64,000 nt of DNA from Herbaspirillum autotrophicum (GTDB lineage: Bacteria > Pseudomonadota > Gammaproteobacteria > Burkholderiales > Burkholderiaceae_D): NCBI RefSeq assembly GCF_001189915.1, contig NZ_LFLS01000030.1, forward strand, positions 1 through 64,000, given 5' to 3'. Both the position numbers and the translations under genes were made by a program. The notes under the pieces are model-generated. The model was not told the origin of the DNA and made no database searches. It saw only the letters and a list, made by a program, of their open reading frames with translations. Below, piece by piece: positions 17,167 to 26,673 of the stretch. Every line of letters begins with the position of its first letter. Positions within the stretch are counted from its first letter, which is position 1.

Positions 17167-18827
17167 ACATGAAGAAAACATTCGAAGTACAAAGCGGCAC
17201 CACCTTGCGCTGTAAAGGCTGGCGTCAGGAAGCCCTGTTGCGTTTGCTGGAAAACGTACTGGCGGTCGGCGAAGCGCCGGAAAAACTGATCGTGTATGCC
17301 GCCATGGGCCGCGCCGCGCGCGACTGGCCGGCATACAACGCAATTGTCGAAGCCTTGCTGACGCTGGAAGAAGATCAGACCCTGATCGTGCAATCGGGCA
17401 AGCCGATCGGCATCTTGAGAACGCACAGCCAGGCACCGATCGTGATCATGGCCAACTGCAATATGGTCGGGCAGTGGGCCAAGGCGGAAAATTTTTACGC
17501 GCTGGAACAACAGAATCTGATTTGCTGGGGCGGCCTGACTGCCGGCGACTGGCAATACATTGGTTCGCAAGGCGTGATTCAAGGCACTTACGAAATCTTC
17601 TGTCGCATCGCCGAACGGCATTTCGACAACGACTTGCGCGGGCGTTTCATTCTGACTGCCGGTCTCGGCGGCATGGGCGGCGCCCAACCGCTGGCCGGAC
17701 GCATGGCGAATGCGGCCATCCTGACCGTGGAAGTCAATCCGGAACGGATTGAGAAGCGCATCAAGGCCGGCTTCCTCGAACGCCGCGCCGATACGCTGGA
17801 TGAAGCACTGGCGCTGATCGCCGATGCCCAGGCACGGCGCGAGCCGATTTCGGTCGGCCTGCTCGGCAACGCTGCGGAGATCTATCCGCAGATTCTGGCG
17901 CGCGGCATCATTCCCGATATCGTCACCGATCAGACTTCGGCGCACGATCTGGTGTACGGCTATGTACCGCTCGGTCACACGCTGGAACAAGTGGCGGCGC
18001 GTCGCACCTCCGATATGGAAGGCCTGATGAATGACAGCCGCGCCTCCATCGTGCAGCATGTGCAGGCCATGCTGGGTTTTCAGGATCGCGGCGCCGTGGT
18101 GTTCGACAACGGCAACCTGATTCGCACGCATGCCAGACAAGGCGGCGTCGAGCGCGCATTCAATATTCCGGTATTTACCGAAGCCTTCTTGCGGCCGCTG
18201 TTTGCGCGCGCCATTGGTCCGTTCCGCTGGATTGCGCTGTCCAATGACGCCGACGATATCCGCAAGATCGATGACTTCCTGCTGCGCCGCTTCCCGGATA
18301 ATCTGATCGTGTCCAACTGGATCAAGCTGGCGCGTCAATATGTGCCATTCGAAGGTTTGCCAGCCCGCATTGCGTGGCTCGGTCACGGCGAGCGCACCGA
18401 GCTGGCGCTGGAAGTCAATCGCATGGTGCGCGACGGTGAACTGAGCGGACCGGTTGCGTTTACCCGTGATCATCTCGACGCCGGCGCCATGGCACATCCC
18501 AACATCATGACCGAAAACATGCGCGACGGCTCCGACGCCATCGCCGACTGGCCGCTGCTCAACGCCATGATCAATTGTTCATCGTGCGCCGATCTGGTGG
18601 CGATCCATTCCGGTGGCGGCGGTTACAGCGGTTACATGACCAGCGCCGGCGTCACCGTGACGGCTGATGGCAGCGTCGCCGCTGATCAGCGTCTGCAATT
18701 GTCGATGACCAACGATACCGCCAGCGGTGTGCTGCGTTATGCCGATGCCGGCTACGAGGAAGCACTCGATGAGGTGGAACGCAAGCAGATCGGTCGTATC
18801 GATACGGCAGCAGCCAGGTATCAGTAA
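17163..18827 (+). CDS. Urocanate hydratase paralogue, probably acting on a modified urocanate
   Basis: 554 aa, full length for urocanase. Family features: VQSGKPIGILRTH (77-89), the YIGSQGVIQGTYE segment, the NAD-binding loop TAGLGGMGGAQPLAG (165-179) and DHLDAGAMAHPN. It departs from canonical HutU at functional sites: ARIAWLGHG (402-409) has Ala404 where HutU has the active-site Cys in ARICWVG; FDNGNLIR replaces FDYGNNIR; HSGGGGYSG replaces HHGGGVGMG. It is coupled to a DUF917 gene and not to hutH, hutI or hutG. These facts favour hydration of a thio-, S-methyl- or N-methyl-urocanate. Exact substrate not determined. Confidence 0.8.
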   Translation: MNMKKTFEVQSGTTLRCKGWRQEALLRLLENVLAVGEAPEKLIVYAAMGRAARDWPAYNAIVEALLTLEEDQTLIVQSGKPIGILRTHSQAPIVIMANCNMVGQWAKAENFYALEQQNLICWGGLTAGDWQYIGSQGVIQGTYEIFCRIAERHFDNDLRGRFILTAGLGGMGGAQPLAGRMANAAILTVEVNPERIEKRIKAGFLERRADTLDEALALIADAQARREPISVGLLGNAAEIYPQILARGIIPDIVTDQTSAHDLVYGYVPLGHTLEQVAARRTSDMEGLMNDSRASIVQHVQAMLGFQDRGAVVFDNGNLIRTHARQGGVERAFNIPVFTEAFLRPLFARAIGPFRWIALSNDADDIRKIDDFLLRRFPDNLIVSNWIKLARQYVPFEGLPARIAWLGHGERTELALEVNRMVRDGELSGPVAFTRDHLDAGAMAHPNIMTENMRDGSDAIADWPLLNAMINCSSCADLVAIHSGGGGYSGYMTSAGVTVTADGSVAADQRLQLSMTNDTASGVLRYADAGYEEALDEVERKQIGRIDTAAARYQ

Positions 18828-18875
18828 CTGTTTCAGTACGGAAATGCGGTAACAAAAAAATAGTAAAAAAAGTCA

Positions 18876-18900
18876 CCAGCCGGGGGAGGGCGCCGGCTGG
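18876..18900. repeat. Hairpin between the urocanase and symporter genes
   Basis: An 8-bp perfect stem CCAGCCGG / CCGGCTGG with a 9-base loop. It is preceded by A-rich sequence, so it would read as a rho-independent terminator only on the minus strand, where no gene needs one. On the plus strand it may act as an intercistronic stability or attenuation element. Confidence 0.45.
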
Positions 18901-18936
18901 ATTCAGGCAACAATATGATCTTCAGGAGAACCCAGC

Positions 18937-20274
18937 ATGAAAGATGTTGCACTTAACCCCGGTACGGATGGCCTGGGCCAGCCGCCGGCAGCAGTGGCGC
19001 ACGACGCGAAAGTCGGACGCCGGGCAGTGATTGCCGCTTCCACCGGCAATGCATTGGAATGGTATGACTTCACCGTGTACGCCTTGTTTGCGGTGTATAT
19101 CGGCCAGAACTTTTTCAAGAACGATAACCCGACGGTGCAGTTGATGGGCTCGTTCATGGCGTTTGGTCTGGGCTATGTGGCGCGGCCGTTGGGCGCGTTG
19201 CTGCTCGGATCCTACGGCGACCGCGCCGGTCGCAAAGCGGCGCTGACCATGACCATCATGCTGATGGCATTGGGTACGCTGCTGATTGCGATTGCTCCGC
19301 CGTATGCCGCCATCGGTATCGGCGCGCCGTTGCTGATCGTCTGCGGCCGGGTCTTGCAAGGCTTTTCTGCCGGTGGCGAAATCGGCGGCGCGACGGCGTT
19401 TCTGGTCGAGCATGCACCGCCGGAAAAGAAGGGGCAGTACGCCTCGTGGCTGCAAGCCAGCATGGGTATCAGCAATGTGCTGGGCGCCCTGGTGGCGACC
19501 ATCGTTACCACCGTGTTCACCGTCGATCAGATCGGTGAATGGGCCTGGCGCATTCCGTTCATCATCGGTCTGGCGATTGCGCCGGTGGGTTTGTGGATGC
19601 GCAAGACGCTGGATGAAACGCCGCACTTCAAGCTGGAAGAAGCGCGCATGAAAAAATCCGGGGTCGAAAAGAAGACGCCGTTGCTGCAAGTCATCCGCGA
19701 ATGTCCGAAGCAATTGCTGGCCGGTTTTGGTTTGTCGGTATTGTGGGCGGCCGGGCCGTATTCGCTGATCATCTTCATGCCGATTTATGTACAAAAGACC
19801 ATGGGCTTTGCCAGTTCGCAGGCATTCCTGGCGGCGTTCATCGGTAACTTTTTCCTGATCGGCGGTTGCGTGTTTTCGGGCACCCTGTCCGACAAACTGG
19901 GGCGGCGCACAGTCTTGCGGATCGGCGCGATATTGCTGCTGGTCGGCGTCTATCCGTTGATGATGTGGCTGCAGGCATCGCACACCACCGCCACGCTGAT
20001 CATTGTGCAATCGCTGTTCTGCGCCATGATTTCGATGTTCGTCGGCGTCGCGCCGTCGGCCTTGTCGGAAATTTTCCCGACTGCGGTGCGCTCGTCCGGC
20101 ATGTCGCTTTCGTATAACACCGCAGTGACCTTGCTTGGCGGCTTTGCGCCGGCGATTCTGACCTGGATCACTTACACCACCGGGGTTGCCTTCGCACCGG
20201 CGCTGTATGTCATGGTCGCTGCCGTGATTGCGCTGATCGCCATCTCGGTGTTGCCGGAAGCCAGCAAAGACTGA
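18937..20274 (+). CDS. MFS transporter, metabolite:H+ symporter (MHS, ProP/ShiA-like) family
   Basis: 445 aa with 12 helices. The N-terminal ASTGNALEWYDFTVYALFAV (about residues 34-53) and the motif GSYGDRAGRKAAL are MHS hallmarks, as is the LQGFSAGGEIGGA segment. Relatives import proline, betaine, shikimate, alpha-ketoglutarate and other zwitterions or acids with protons. A zwitterionic histidine-derived betaine would suit this family, which agrees with the DUF917/urocanase neighbours. The ATG at 18937 has an AGGAG site. Confidence 0.88.
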   Translation: MKDVALNPGTDGLGQPPAAVAHDAKVGRRAVIAASTGNALEWYDFTVYALFAVYIGQNFFKNDNPTVQLMGSFMAFGLGYVARPLGALLLGSYGDRAGRKAALTMTIMLMALGTLLIAIAPPYAAIGIGAPLLIVCGRVLQGFSAGGEIGGATAFLVEHAPPEKKGQYASWLQASMGISNVLGALVATIVTTVFTVDQIGEWAWRIPFIIGLAIAPVGLWMRKTLDETPHFKLEEARMKKSGVEKKTPLLQVIRECPKQLLAGFGLSVLWAAGPYSLIIFMPIYVQKTMGFASSQAFLAAFIGNFFLIGGCVFSGTLSDKLGRRTVLRIGAILLLVGVYPLMMWLQASHTTATLIIVQSLFCAMISMFVGVAPSALSEIFPTAVRSSGMSLSYNTAVTLLGGFAPAILTWITYTTGVAFAPALYVMVAAVIALIAISVLPEASKD

Positions 20275-20360
20275 ACCACAACTACAACTACAACCCATCA
20301 TTCGTTAGTCACTCACCGGCAATGCAGCGCATTGCCGGGCCATCCAAAGGGAGCAGGGAA

Positions 20361-21545
20361 ATGCAATTCAAACAAGGTCTTGCGGGGAAAGTCACGTCTT
20401 GTGTCGTCGGTCTGGCCGGCCTGGTCGCAGCCGGCAATGTCGCGGCGCAGTCGAGCGTACAGGTTACCGGCGTCATCGATACCTATGTCGGCTCGTTGAA
20501 ACGCAGCGGTGAAACCGGCCGCACCTCTGCCGTCAACAGCAGCGGCATGACCACCTCATGGTGGGGTTTCAAGGGTGTCGAAGATCTCGGCGGCGGTTTG
20601 CAGGCGCAATTCAACCTGACCGGATTTTTCCGTCCCGACGTCGGCGGCACCGGCCGTTATGATGCCGATACCATGTTTTCGCGCGATGCCAACGTCGGTC
20701 TGGCCGGCAACTTCGGACGGGTGTCGCTGGGGCGCGATCTGGCACCGAATTTCGTGCCGTCGATCAGCCTCAATCCGTTCGGCGGTTCGTTTGCATTCGC
20801 GCCGTTGCTGGTGCATACCCAGGCCTCCTCCGGTTTTTACAAAAGCCAGAAATGGGCCGCGACCGAAGCCGGCGATACCGGCTGGAGCAATGAAATCATG
20901 GTCGTCACGCCGAATATCGGCGGCATGACGGCCAGCTTCTTTTACCAGCTCGGCGAACAAGCCGGCAACAACAGCAAGAACAATCTTGGCGTCAATGCCA
21001 TGTACAAGAACGGGCCGCTGAACCTCGGCGCCTATTATCAGCGCGTCAAGGTCAACAATCCGGTCGACGTGGTTGCCGGCGATTCCAAGGTCTTCAGTTT
21101 CTTGCCGTACAACACGCAAACCGGCGCGGTCTATCCGCTGACGTCGGCGCGTCAGCAAGATACCTGGTTCATCGGCGGTGCGTATGATTTCACGCTGGTC
21201 AAATTGTTTGCGACTTATCAGCAATCCGATAACAAATTGCCGGACGGACCCGACAACACGCGCTTCAAACTGAAGTCGGATACGCTGCAACTGGGTGCCA
21301 GCGCGCCGCTGGGCAATGGCTCCGCGATGTTGTCGTGGGCCCAGACCAAGGTCAAGGCCGATGGCGATTATCTGGGCACGCTGGGCGCCGGCTGGCAGTC
21401 GTCGATCAAGCGCAATACGGTATCGGCCGGTTACGACTACTTCCTGTCCAAACGCACCGACGTGTATGCGGTGTCGATGCTTGACAAGATTACCGACATG
21501 CAGAGCGGTGTCAGTTTCGGTGTCGGTATCCGTCACAAGTTTTAA
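20361..21545 (+). CDS. Outer membrane porin, Burkholderiales general porin type
   Basis: 394 aa from the ATG at 20361, which has a GGGAGCAGGGA ribosome region; the frame extends upstream without good signals. Residues 1-29 are a signal peptide cleaved after VAAQ or nearby. The mature protein begins SSVQVTGVIDTYVGSLKR, alternates hydrophobic and polar residues as in a 16-strand barrel, and ends in Phe (GVGIRHKF) as porins do. It follows the MHS symporter, and would carry the pathway's substrate across the outer membrane. A strong terminator follows it and ends the operon. Confidence 0.9.
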   Translation: MQFKQGLAGKVTSCVVGLAGLVAAGNVAAQSSVQVTGVIDTYVGSLKRSGETGRTSAVNSSGMTTSWWGFKGVEDLGGGLQAQFNLTGFFRPDVGGTGRYDADTMFSRDANVGLAGNFGRVSLGRDLAPNFVPSISLNPFGGSFAFAPLLVHTQASSGFYKSQKWAATEAGDTGWSNEIMVVTPNIGGMTASFFYQLGEQAGNNSKNNLGVNAMYKNGPLNLGAYYQRVKVNNPVDVVAGDSKVFSFLPYNTQTGAVYPLTSARQQDTWFIGGAYDFTLVKLFATYQQSDNKLPDGPDNTRFKLKSDTLQLGASAPLGNGSAMLSWAQTKVKADGDYLGTLGAGWQSSIKRNTVSAGYDYFLSKRTDVYAVSMLDKITDMQSGVSFGVGIRHKF

Positions 21546-21567
21546 GCTGAACATTGTCAGGTTGATC

Positions 21568-21599
21568 AATCCCGTTCACGGTCCGTGGGCGGGATTTTT
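21568..21599 (+). terminator. Rho-independent terminator after the porin gene
   Basis: Outer stem AATCCCG / CGGGATT, inner stem CACG / CGTG with a GTC loop, followed by a T run. It lies about 22 bases after the porin stop and closes the DUF917-urocanase-symporter-porin transcript. Confidence 0.85.
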
Positions 21600-21674
21600 C
21601 ATTTGCGCGCGGCAGCCCCGGCCAGAACGCGCCGGACGTGTTACGATGCGGCCCCATTGAGACCGTGGTGAAGC

Positions 21675-22016
21675 ATGCAGAAACAATTCGTACTGGAAAA
21701 TCCAAAAGACACCGGAGACAACCGGGTCACATTCATCATCCGCAATAACGGTACCGTCTTGCCGGGCTTTATTTCGCGCGCGGCACTGATCGGCATCGGC
21801 GGTCTGACCAGCAATAATCTGGTCTCCCTGTTCAATACTCATTTGCCGGTGATTACCGCAGCCACGCGGCGCAAGCTGCCGGAACTGTCGCTCACACCCT
21901 ATGTCACGCTCGGCGTTGAAGATGTACCGCAAGCCGAAATTGCACCGCCGGCCGGCAAGGATGCTGCGGCCGCCACCATGGAAAGCGTGCGCCAGGCCGT
22001 CAAAAAAACAACCTGA
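21675..22016 (+). CDS. Hypothetical protein (113 aa)
   Basis: A soluble small protein beginning MQKQFVLENPKDTGDNRVTF and containing a hydrophobic stretch FISRAALIGIGGL near residues 32-44. The C-terminus is Ala-rich and ends with basic residues. There are no Cys and no signal peptide. I do not recognise a family. It is a single gene after the porin terminator and before a perfect inverted repeat. Codon use matches its neighbours, so I think it is real; its start has only a weak GGTGAAG ribosome site. Confidence 0.6.
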   Translation: MQKQFVLENPKDTGDNRVTFIIRNNGTVLPGFISRAALIGIGGLTSNNLVSLFNTHLPVITAATRRKLPELSLTPYVTLGVEDVPQAEIAPPAGKDAAAATMESVRQAVKKTT

Positions 22017-22022
22017 TTCATA

Positions 22023-22073
22023 TAGAACTCATTTCATAAATACCACTCGCGGCTATTTATGAAATGAGTTCTA
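22023..22073. repeat. Perfect 20-bp inverted repeat, possible MITE or IS terminal-repeat remnant
   Basis: The left arm (22023-22042) and the right arm (22054-22073) are exact reverse complements, 20 bases each, around an 11-base GC-rich loop. The arms are AT-rich, unlike the surrounding DNA, and begin and end with TA. There is no T run, so it is not an ordinary terminator. It looks like two transposon ends brought together, or a very short mobile repeat. It lies just upstream of a LysR gene. Confidence 0.75.
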
Positions 22074-22126
22074 GCCGTGTAACATGACAGGCTGTCGCCA
22101 TCATCCGGCTTATCGTCAGCACCGTC

Positions 22127-23050
22127 ATGCACATCCACGCCCGTTCGCTCAAATACTTCGACATGATCCGCCAGTGCGGCTCGATCCGTGAGGCATCACG
22201 CCGTCTGCACGTAGCGTCGTCGGCCATCAGCCGGCAATTGCTGAGCCTGGAACAGGAAGTCGGCGCCGACTTGTTCGAGCGCCTGCCGAACGGCTTGAAA
22301 CTGACCGCTGCGGGTGAAGTGTTTGCCAGCCATGTGATTACCGTGTTGCAGGATGAACAGCGCGTCTTGCGCGAGCTCGATGGCTTGCGCGGTATCCGGC
22401 GCGGCGAACTGAGCGTGCTGACGGTGGAGGGACTCAACAGCGATTTTGTGCCGGCCTTGCTGGAACGCATGTTGAAGCGCTATCCGATGGTGCGGGTCAG
22501 CATGCGCACGGTTGGCTCGACTGAAATCGCCAAAGGCATCAGCGACGGCGAAGCCGATATCGGCATGGGTTTTTCACTGGCGCGCAGCAAGGACTTGCGT
22601 CAGGTGGCCGTGGGCAGTTTTTGCGTCGGCGCCATTGTTCCCAAAAATCATCCGCTGGCATCCTTGCCGCATGTGACCTTTGCCGACTGCGCGCGCTACC
22701 CGCTGATTCTCAGTCACGCCGAACTGTCATTGCAAGCCACGCTGGCACCGATCATTCTGCATCACAAGAAACCGGTCACGGTACTCACGCAGACCGACTC
22801 CATCGAACTGATGAAAAATCTGGCAATGCGCGGACTCGGCATTGCGTTCCAGACCCGGCTCGGGCTGGAATATGAAAGCACCCACGATTTGCTGGTGCAT
22901 GTGCCCTTGCTGGCGCCGGCGCCGGTACGCAGCGATCTTGGGATTTACGTGCGCGCCGGCCGTTCGATGCCGGCGGTGCTGGATGCCTTCATCCACTTCG
23001 TGTCCGAAGAACTGGCACGCCGCGTCGAGGAAGAACCGGTGCTGGATTGA
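22127..23050 (+). CDS. LysR-family transcriptional regulator
   Basis: 307 aa with a LysR helix-turn-helix (IHARSLKYFDMIRQCGSIRE, then SSAISRQLLSLEQEVGADLF) and an effector domain from about residue 90. It may regulate the upstream DUF917/urocanase/porin operon, but it lies beyond that operon's terminator and is separated from it by a small orphan gene and an inverted repeat, so this is only proximity. There is no clear ribosome site before 22127. Confidence 0.88.
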   Translation: MHIHARSLKYFDMIRQCGSIREASRRLHVASSAISRQLLSLEQEVGADLFERLPNGLKLTAAGEVFASHVITVLQDEQRVLRELDGLRGIRRGELSVLTVEGLNSDFVPALLERMLKRYPMVRVSMRTVGSTEIAKGISDGEADIGMGFSLARSKDLRQVAVGSFCVGAIVPKNHPLASLPHVTFADCARYPLILSHAELSLQATLAPIILHHKKPVTVLTQTDSIELMKNLAMRGLGIAFQTRLGLEYESTHDLLVHVPLLAPAPVRSDLGIYVRAGRSMPAVLDAFIHFVSEELARRVEEEPVLD

Positions 23051-23095
23051 TCCTGATTGCCGCGCACAGTTACCGCAACCGGTGAAACAGCAGCA

Positions 23096-23140
23096 GGCCC
23101 GATTGAACGCACGCGATGTGCGGTCAGCCGGGCCATTTTC
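23096..23140. terminator. Hairpin between convergent lysR and cusF genes
   Basis: Outer stem GGCCCG / CGGGCC encloses an inner stem CGCAC / GTGCG, followed on the plus strand by ATTTTC. It lies in the gap between convergent genes and could stop transcription from the LysR side. Confidence 0.45.
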
Positions 23141-23143
23141 TGC

Positions 23144-23488
23144 TTACTTGCCGGGGCGAATTGCCGTCACGACCGGGTCCATGCCGCTGCCTTTCAGATC
23201 GAATGACACCTGATCACCGGCTTTGATGCCCTTGAGTATCCTGCCGTCCGATACCTTGAACGCCATGGTCATTGCCTGCCAATTCAATTCCTTGATCGGC
23301 TGATGCGCCAGCACGATGGTGTTCTGTCTGGTGTCGATATCCTTGACGATACCCACGCCATGCGCGACCTTTTCAGTTGCCTGGGCGGTGCTCATGCCGT
23401 TCATGTTTCCCATGTCGGCCGCAACCACGGGCAACATCGTCCCCAGATTGATGGCAATGATGACGGCAGCGATAATGTTTTTCTTCAT
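23144..23488 (-). CDS. cusF: Periplasmic copper/silver-binding protein CusF
   Basis: 114 aa from the ATG at 23488, which has an AAGGAAG ribosome site; the longer frame to 23683 overlaps cusA. Residues 1-23 are a signal peptide. The mature part has an N-terminal Met-rich patch (DMGNMNGMS) and the CusF domain with the metal-site motif LNWQAMTMAFKV, where the Trp and two Met bind Cu(I) or Ag(I). CusF hands metal to the CusCBA pump. It is the last gene of the cus operon, 29 bases after cusA. Confidence 0.9.
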   Translation of the reverse strand: MKKNIIAAVIIAINLGTMLPVVAADMGNMNGMSTAQATEKVAHGVGIVKDIDTRQNTIVLAHQPIKELNWQAMTMAFKVSDGRILKGIKAGDQVSFDLKGSGMDPVVTAIRPGK

Positions 23489-23517
23489 GATGAACTTCCT
23501 TTCAGGTTGGTAAAAAA

Positions 23518-26500
23518 TCAGATATTTCCGGAGTGCTCGGCACTCCCGGAGATGCGACGGCCGCGCAGCAGACGATACGCAGCCGGTATGACAAACATGG
23601 ATAGCAACGGCGCGGTGATCATGCCGCCCACCATCGGTGCGGCGATGCGGCTCATGACTTCCGAGCCGGCACCGCTGCCCCACAAGATCGGTATCAGCCC
23701 GGCCAGAATGACGGCGACTGTCATTGCCTTGGGCCGCACTCGCAGCACTGCGCCTTCACGGATGGCATCGTCAAGCAGCGGCATGCTCAGTGCCATGTCC
23801 GTTTGCTGTCGTGCCGCCAGCGCCTGTTTCAGGTACAGCAACATGATCACGCCGAACTCCGCCGAGACGCCGGCCAGCGCGATGAATCCGACACCGGTGG
23901 CGACTGACAGGTTGTAGCCTTGCAGATACAGAAACCAGATGCCGCCGACCAGGGCAAACGGTAACGAGGCCATGATCAGCGCGGCTTCGTCGACGCGCCG
24001 GAAGGTCAGATACAGCAAGATGAAAATGATCAGCAGGGTCGCCGGCACCACCAGTTGCAGGCGTGCATTGGCCCGTTCCAGATATTCGAACTGACCCGAA
24101 TAGGCAACGCTGACCCCCGGTTCCAGCTTCACCTTGGCGGCAACCGCGCGGCGCAAGTCCGCGACCACGGACGCCAGATCGCGGTCGCGGACGTCGACAT
24201 AAATCCAGCCGCTCGGACGCGCATTTTCGCTTTTCAGCATCGGCGGTCCATCGCTGATTTTCAATCGGGCCACGGTGCCGAGCGTGATTTGCTGGCCGCT
24301 GGCGGTCAGCACCGGCAAGTCGCGCAGCTTCTCCAGCGAGTCCCGGATTTCGCGCGGATAGCGGACGTTGATCGGGTAACGCGCCAGACCTTCGACCGTT
24401 TCGCCGACGTTCTCACCGCCGATGGCAGAGGAAACGATGCTTTGCACGTCGGCGATATTGAGCCCATAACGGGCGGCTGCCACGCGGTCGATATCGATAT
24501 CCACATAGCGGCCGCCGGTCAGTCGCTCGGCGAGCGCCGAACTGACGCCGGGTACCTGTCTGGCGACCTGTTCGATTTCTTGCGCGGTGCGGTCGATGTC
24601 GGCGAGGCTGGTGCCGGATACCTTGACGCCGATGGGACTTTTGATTCCGGTCGCCAGCATGTCCAGGCGGTTCCGGATTGGCGGTACCCACAGGTTGGAC
24701 AAGCCGGGTACCTTCACCACGCGGTCGAGTTCATCGATCAGTTTGGCCGGCGTCATGCCCGCCCGCCATTGATCGCGCGGCTTGAACTGAATTGTGGTTT
24801 CGAACATTTCCAACGGCGCCGGATCGGTTGCGCTTTCGGCGCGGCCAGCTTTGCCAAATACGCTGGCGACTTCCGGTACGGTGCTGATGAGACGGTCGGT
24901 TTGCTGCAGCAACCCGGCGGCCTTGGCGGCAGACAATCCCGGCAAGGCTGACGGCATATACAGCAAGTCGCCTTCATCCATGTGCGGCAGGAATTCACCG
25001 CCCAACCGGCTGAGCGGCCACAGCGTCGTCAGCAATGCCAGCGCGGCAATGACCAGCGTTGTTTTGGGCCGCCGCAATACTGTTTCCAGCAACGGCCGGT
25101 AACAACGGATCAGCCAGCGATTGAGCGGGTTGCTGTGTTCCGGCGGAATATTGCCGCGGATCATATAGCCCATCAGGATCGGAATCAGCGTGACGGACAA
25201 GCCGGCAGCACCGGCCATGGCGTAGGTCTTGGTGAATGCCAGCGGACCGAACAGCCGCCCCTCTTGCGCTTCCAGCGTGAACACCGGAATGAACGACAAG
25301 GTGATGATCAGCAGGCAAAAGAACAGGGTGGGACCGACTTCGGCCGCCGCTTCGCCAATCACCCGCCAGTGCGTTTCGCCTTGCAGGGTTTGTCCCGGAT
25401 GCCGGTGGCGCCATGCTTCGATATGCTTGTGCGCATTCTCGATCATGACGACTGCGGCATCGACCATGGCGCCGATGGCAATGGCGATGCCGCCCAGTGA
25501 CATGATGTTGGCGTTGACACCCTGATAGCGCATCACGATGAATGCGATCATGACGCCGAGCGGCAACGAAACGATTGCCACCAGCGCCGAACGCAGATGC
25601 CACAGAAACAGAGCGCACACCACCGCGACCACCAGAAATTCTTCCAGCAACTTGTGTGACAGATTGTCGATGGCGCGGTCGATCAACTGGCTGCGATCAT
25701 AGACCGGGACGATGTCAACTCCCGGCGGTAAACTCTTCTTGAGTTCTTGCAGTTTGGCTTTGACGGCAGCGATAGTATCGCGAGCATTTTTCCCGGAGCG
25801 CAGAATCACCACGCCGCCAACCGTTTCGCCCTGGCCGTTCAACTCGGCAATACCCCGTCGCATCTCCGGCCCCAACTGAATGGTCGCCACTGCACCCAGC
25901 GTCACCGGGACGTTGTTTGGGCCGTTGGCGAGAGGAATGTTGCGGAAGTCCGCCAGCGTTTTCAGGTAACCGGAGGCGCGCACCATATATTCGGTTTCCG
26001 CCATTTCCAGCACCGCACCGCCGGTTTCCTGATTGGCCTTTTTGATGGCGTCAATGACCTTATCCTGCGGGATGCGGTAGGCGGCAAGCTTCACCGGATC
26101 GAGCACCACCTGATATTGCTTGACCATGCCGCCGACGGTAGCGACTTCGGCGACGTTGGGCAGACTCTTGAGCTCGTATTTCAGGAACCAGTCTTGCAGG
26201 CTGCGCAGTTGCGACAGGTCGTGTTGGCCGCTCTTGTCGGTCAGGGCATATTCATAGATCCAGCCGACACCAGTGGCGTCCGGTCCCAACGATGCCTTGG
26301 CCGATGCCGGCAATCGTCCCTGCACCTGGTTGAGATACTCCAGCACCCGCGAGCGCGCCCAGTACATATCAGTGCCGTCTTCAAACAAGACATACACGAA
26401 CGAGTCGCCGAAGAAGGAGTAGCCGCGCACCGTCTTCGCACCCGGTACCGACAACATGGTGGTGGCCAGCGGATAGGTCACCTGATTTTCAACAATCTGC

Positions 26501-26673
26501 GGCGCCTGACCGGCGTAGCTGGTGCGAATGATGACTTGCACATCCGACAGATCAGGCAAGGCGTCGACCGGCATGGTCTTGATTGCCCACAGACCCCAGG
26601 CTGCCAGAAACAGTACTGCGAGCAGCACCAGGAAGCGGCTGGCGATGGACCATTTGATCAGCTTTTCAATCAT
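23518..26673 (-). CDS. cusA: Copper/silver efflux RND pump CusA
   Basis: 1051 aa, full length for a heavy-metal RND pump. The N-terminus ([20 protein letters not shown]) and the proton-relay helix [20 protein letters not shown] match CusA closely. Twelve membrane helices and two large periplasmic loops are present. CusA drives export of Cu(I)/Ag(I) from the periplasm through CusC. Its start overlaps the cusB stop by four bases. The HME-RND pumps for Co/Zn/Cd are the main alternative, but the CusF neighbours favour monovalent metals. Confidence 0.93.
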   Translation of the reverse strand: MIEKLIKWSIASRFLVLLAVLFLAAWGLWAIKTMPVDALPDLSDVQVIIRTSYAGQAPQIVENQVTYPLATTMLSVPGAKTVRGYSFFGDSFVYVLFEDGTDMYWARSRVLEYLNQVQGRLPASAKASLGPDATGVGWIYEYALTDKSGQHDLSQLRSLQDWFLKYELKSLPNVAEVATVGGMVKQYQVVLDPVKLAAYRIPQDKVIDAIKKANQETGGAVLEMAETEYMVRASGYLKTLADFRNIPLANGPNNVPVTLGAVATIQLGPEMRRGIAELNGQGETVGGVVILRSGKNARDTIAAVKAKLQELKKSLPPGVDIVPVYDRSQLIDRAIDNLSHKLLEEFLVVAVVCALFLWHLRSALVAIVSLPLGVMIAFIVMRYQGVNANIMSLGGIAIAIGAMVDAAVVMIENAHKHIEAWRHRHPGQTLQGETHWRVIGEAAAEVGPTLFFCLLIITLSFIPVFTLEAQEGRLFGPLAFTKTYAMAGAAGLSVTLIPILMGYMIRGNIPPEHSNPLNRWLIRCYRPLLETVLRRPKTTLVIAALALLTTLWPLSRLGGEFLPHMDEGDLLYMPSALPGLSAAKAAGLLQQTDRLISTVPEVASVFGKAGRAESATDPAPLEMFETTIQFKPRDQWRAGMTPAKLIDELDRVVKVPGLSNLWVPPIRNRLDMLATGIKSPIGVKVSGTSLADIDRTAQEIEQVARQVPGVSSALAERLTGGRYVDIDIDRVAAARYGLNIADVQSIVSSAIGGENVGETVEGLARYPINVRYPREIRDSLEKLRDLPVLTASGQQITLGTVARLKISDGPPMLKSENARPSGWIYVDVRDRDLASVVADLRRAVAAKVKLEPGVSVAYSGQFEYLERANARLQLVVPATLLIIFILLYLTFRRVDEAALIMASLPFALVGGIWFLYLQGYNLSVATGVGFIALAGVSAEFGVIMLLYLKQALAARQQTDMALSMPLLDDAIREGAVLRVRPKAMTVAVILAGLIPILWGSGAGSEVMSRIAAPMVGGMITAPLLSMFVIPAAYRLLRGRRISGSAEHSGNI

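Noticed and set aside
16060-18827. Assignment of the urocanase gene to ordinary histidine utilisation (hutU)
   Set aside because: No other hut genes are present, the active-site Cys is replaced, and the coupled partner is DUF917.
18876-18900. Hairpin as an operon-ending terminator after the urocanase gene
   Set aside because: The poly-A lies before the stem on the plus strand and no T run follows, so it would not terminate the plus-strand operon.
16000-20301. Several long minus-strand ORFs opposite the DUF917, urocanase and MHS genes
   Set aside because: Each is the reverse frame of a well-supported gene, with His/Gln/Arg-rich residues and no family features.
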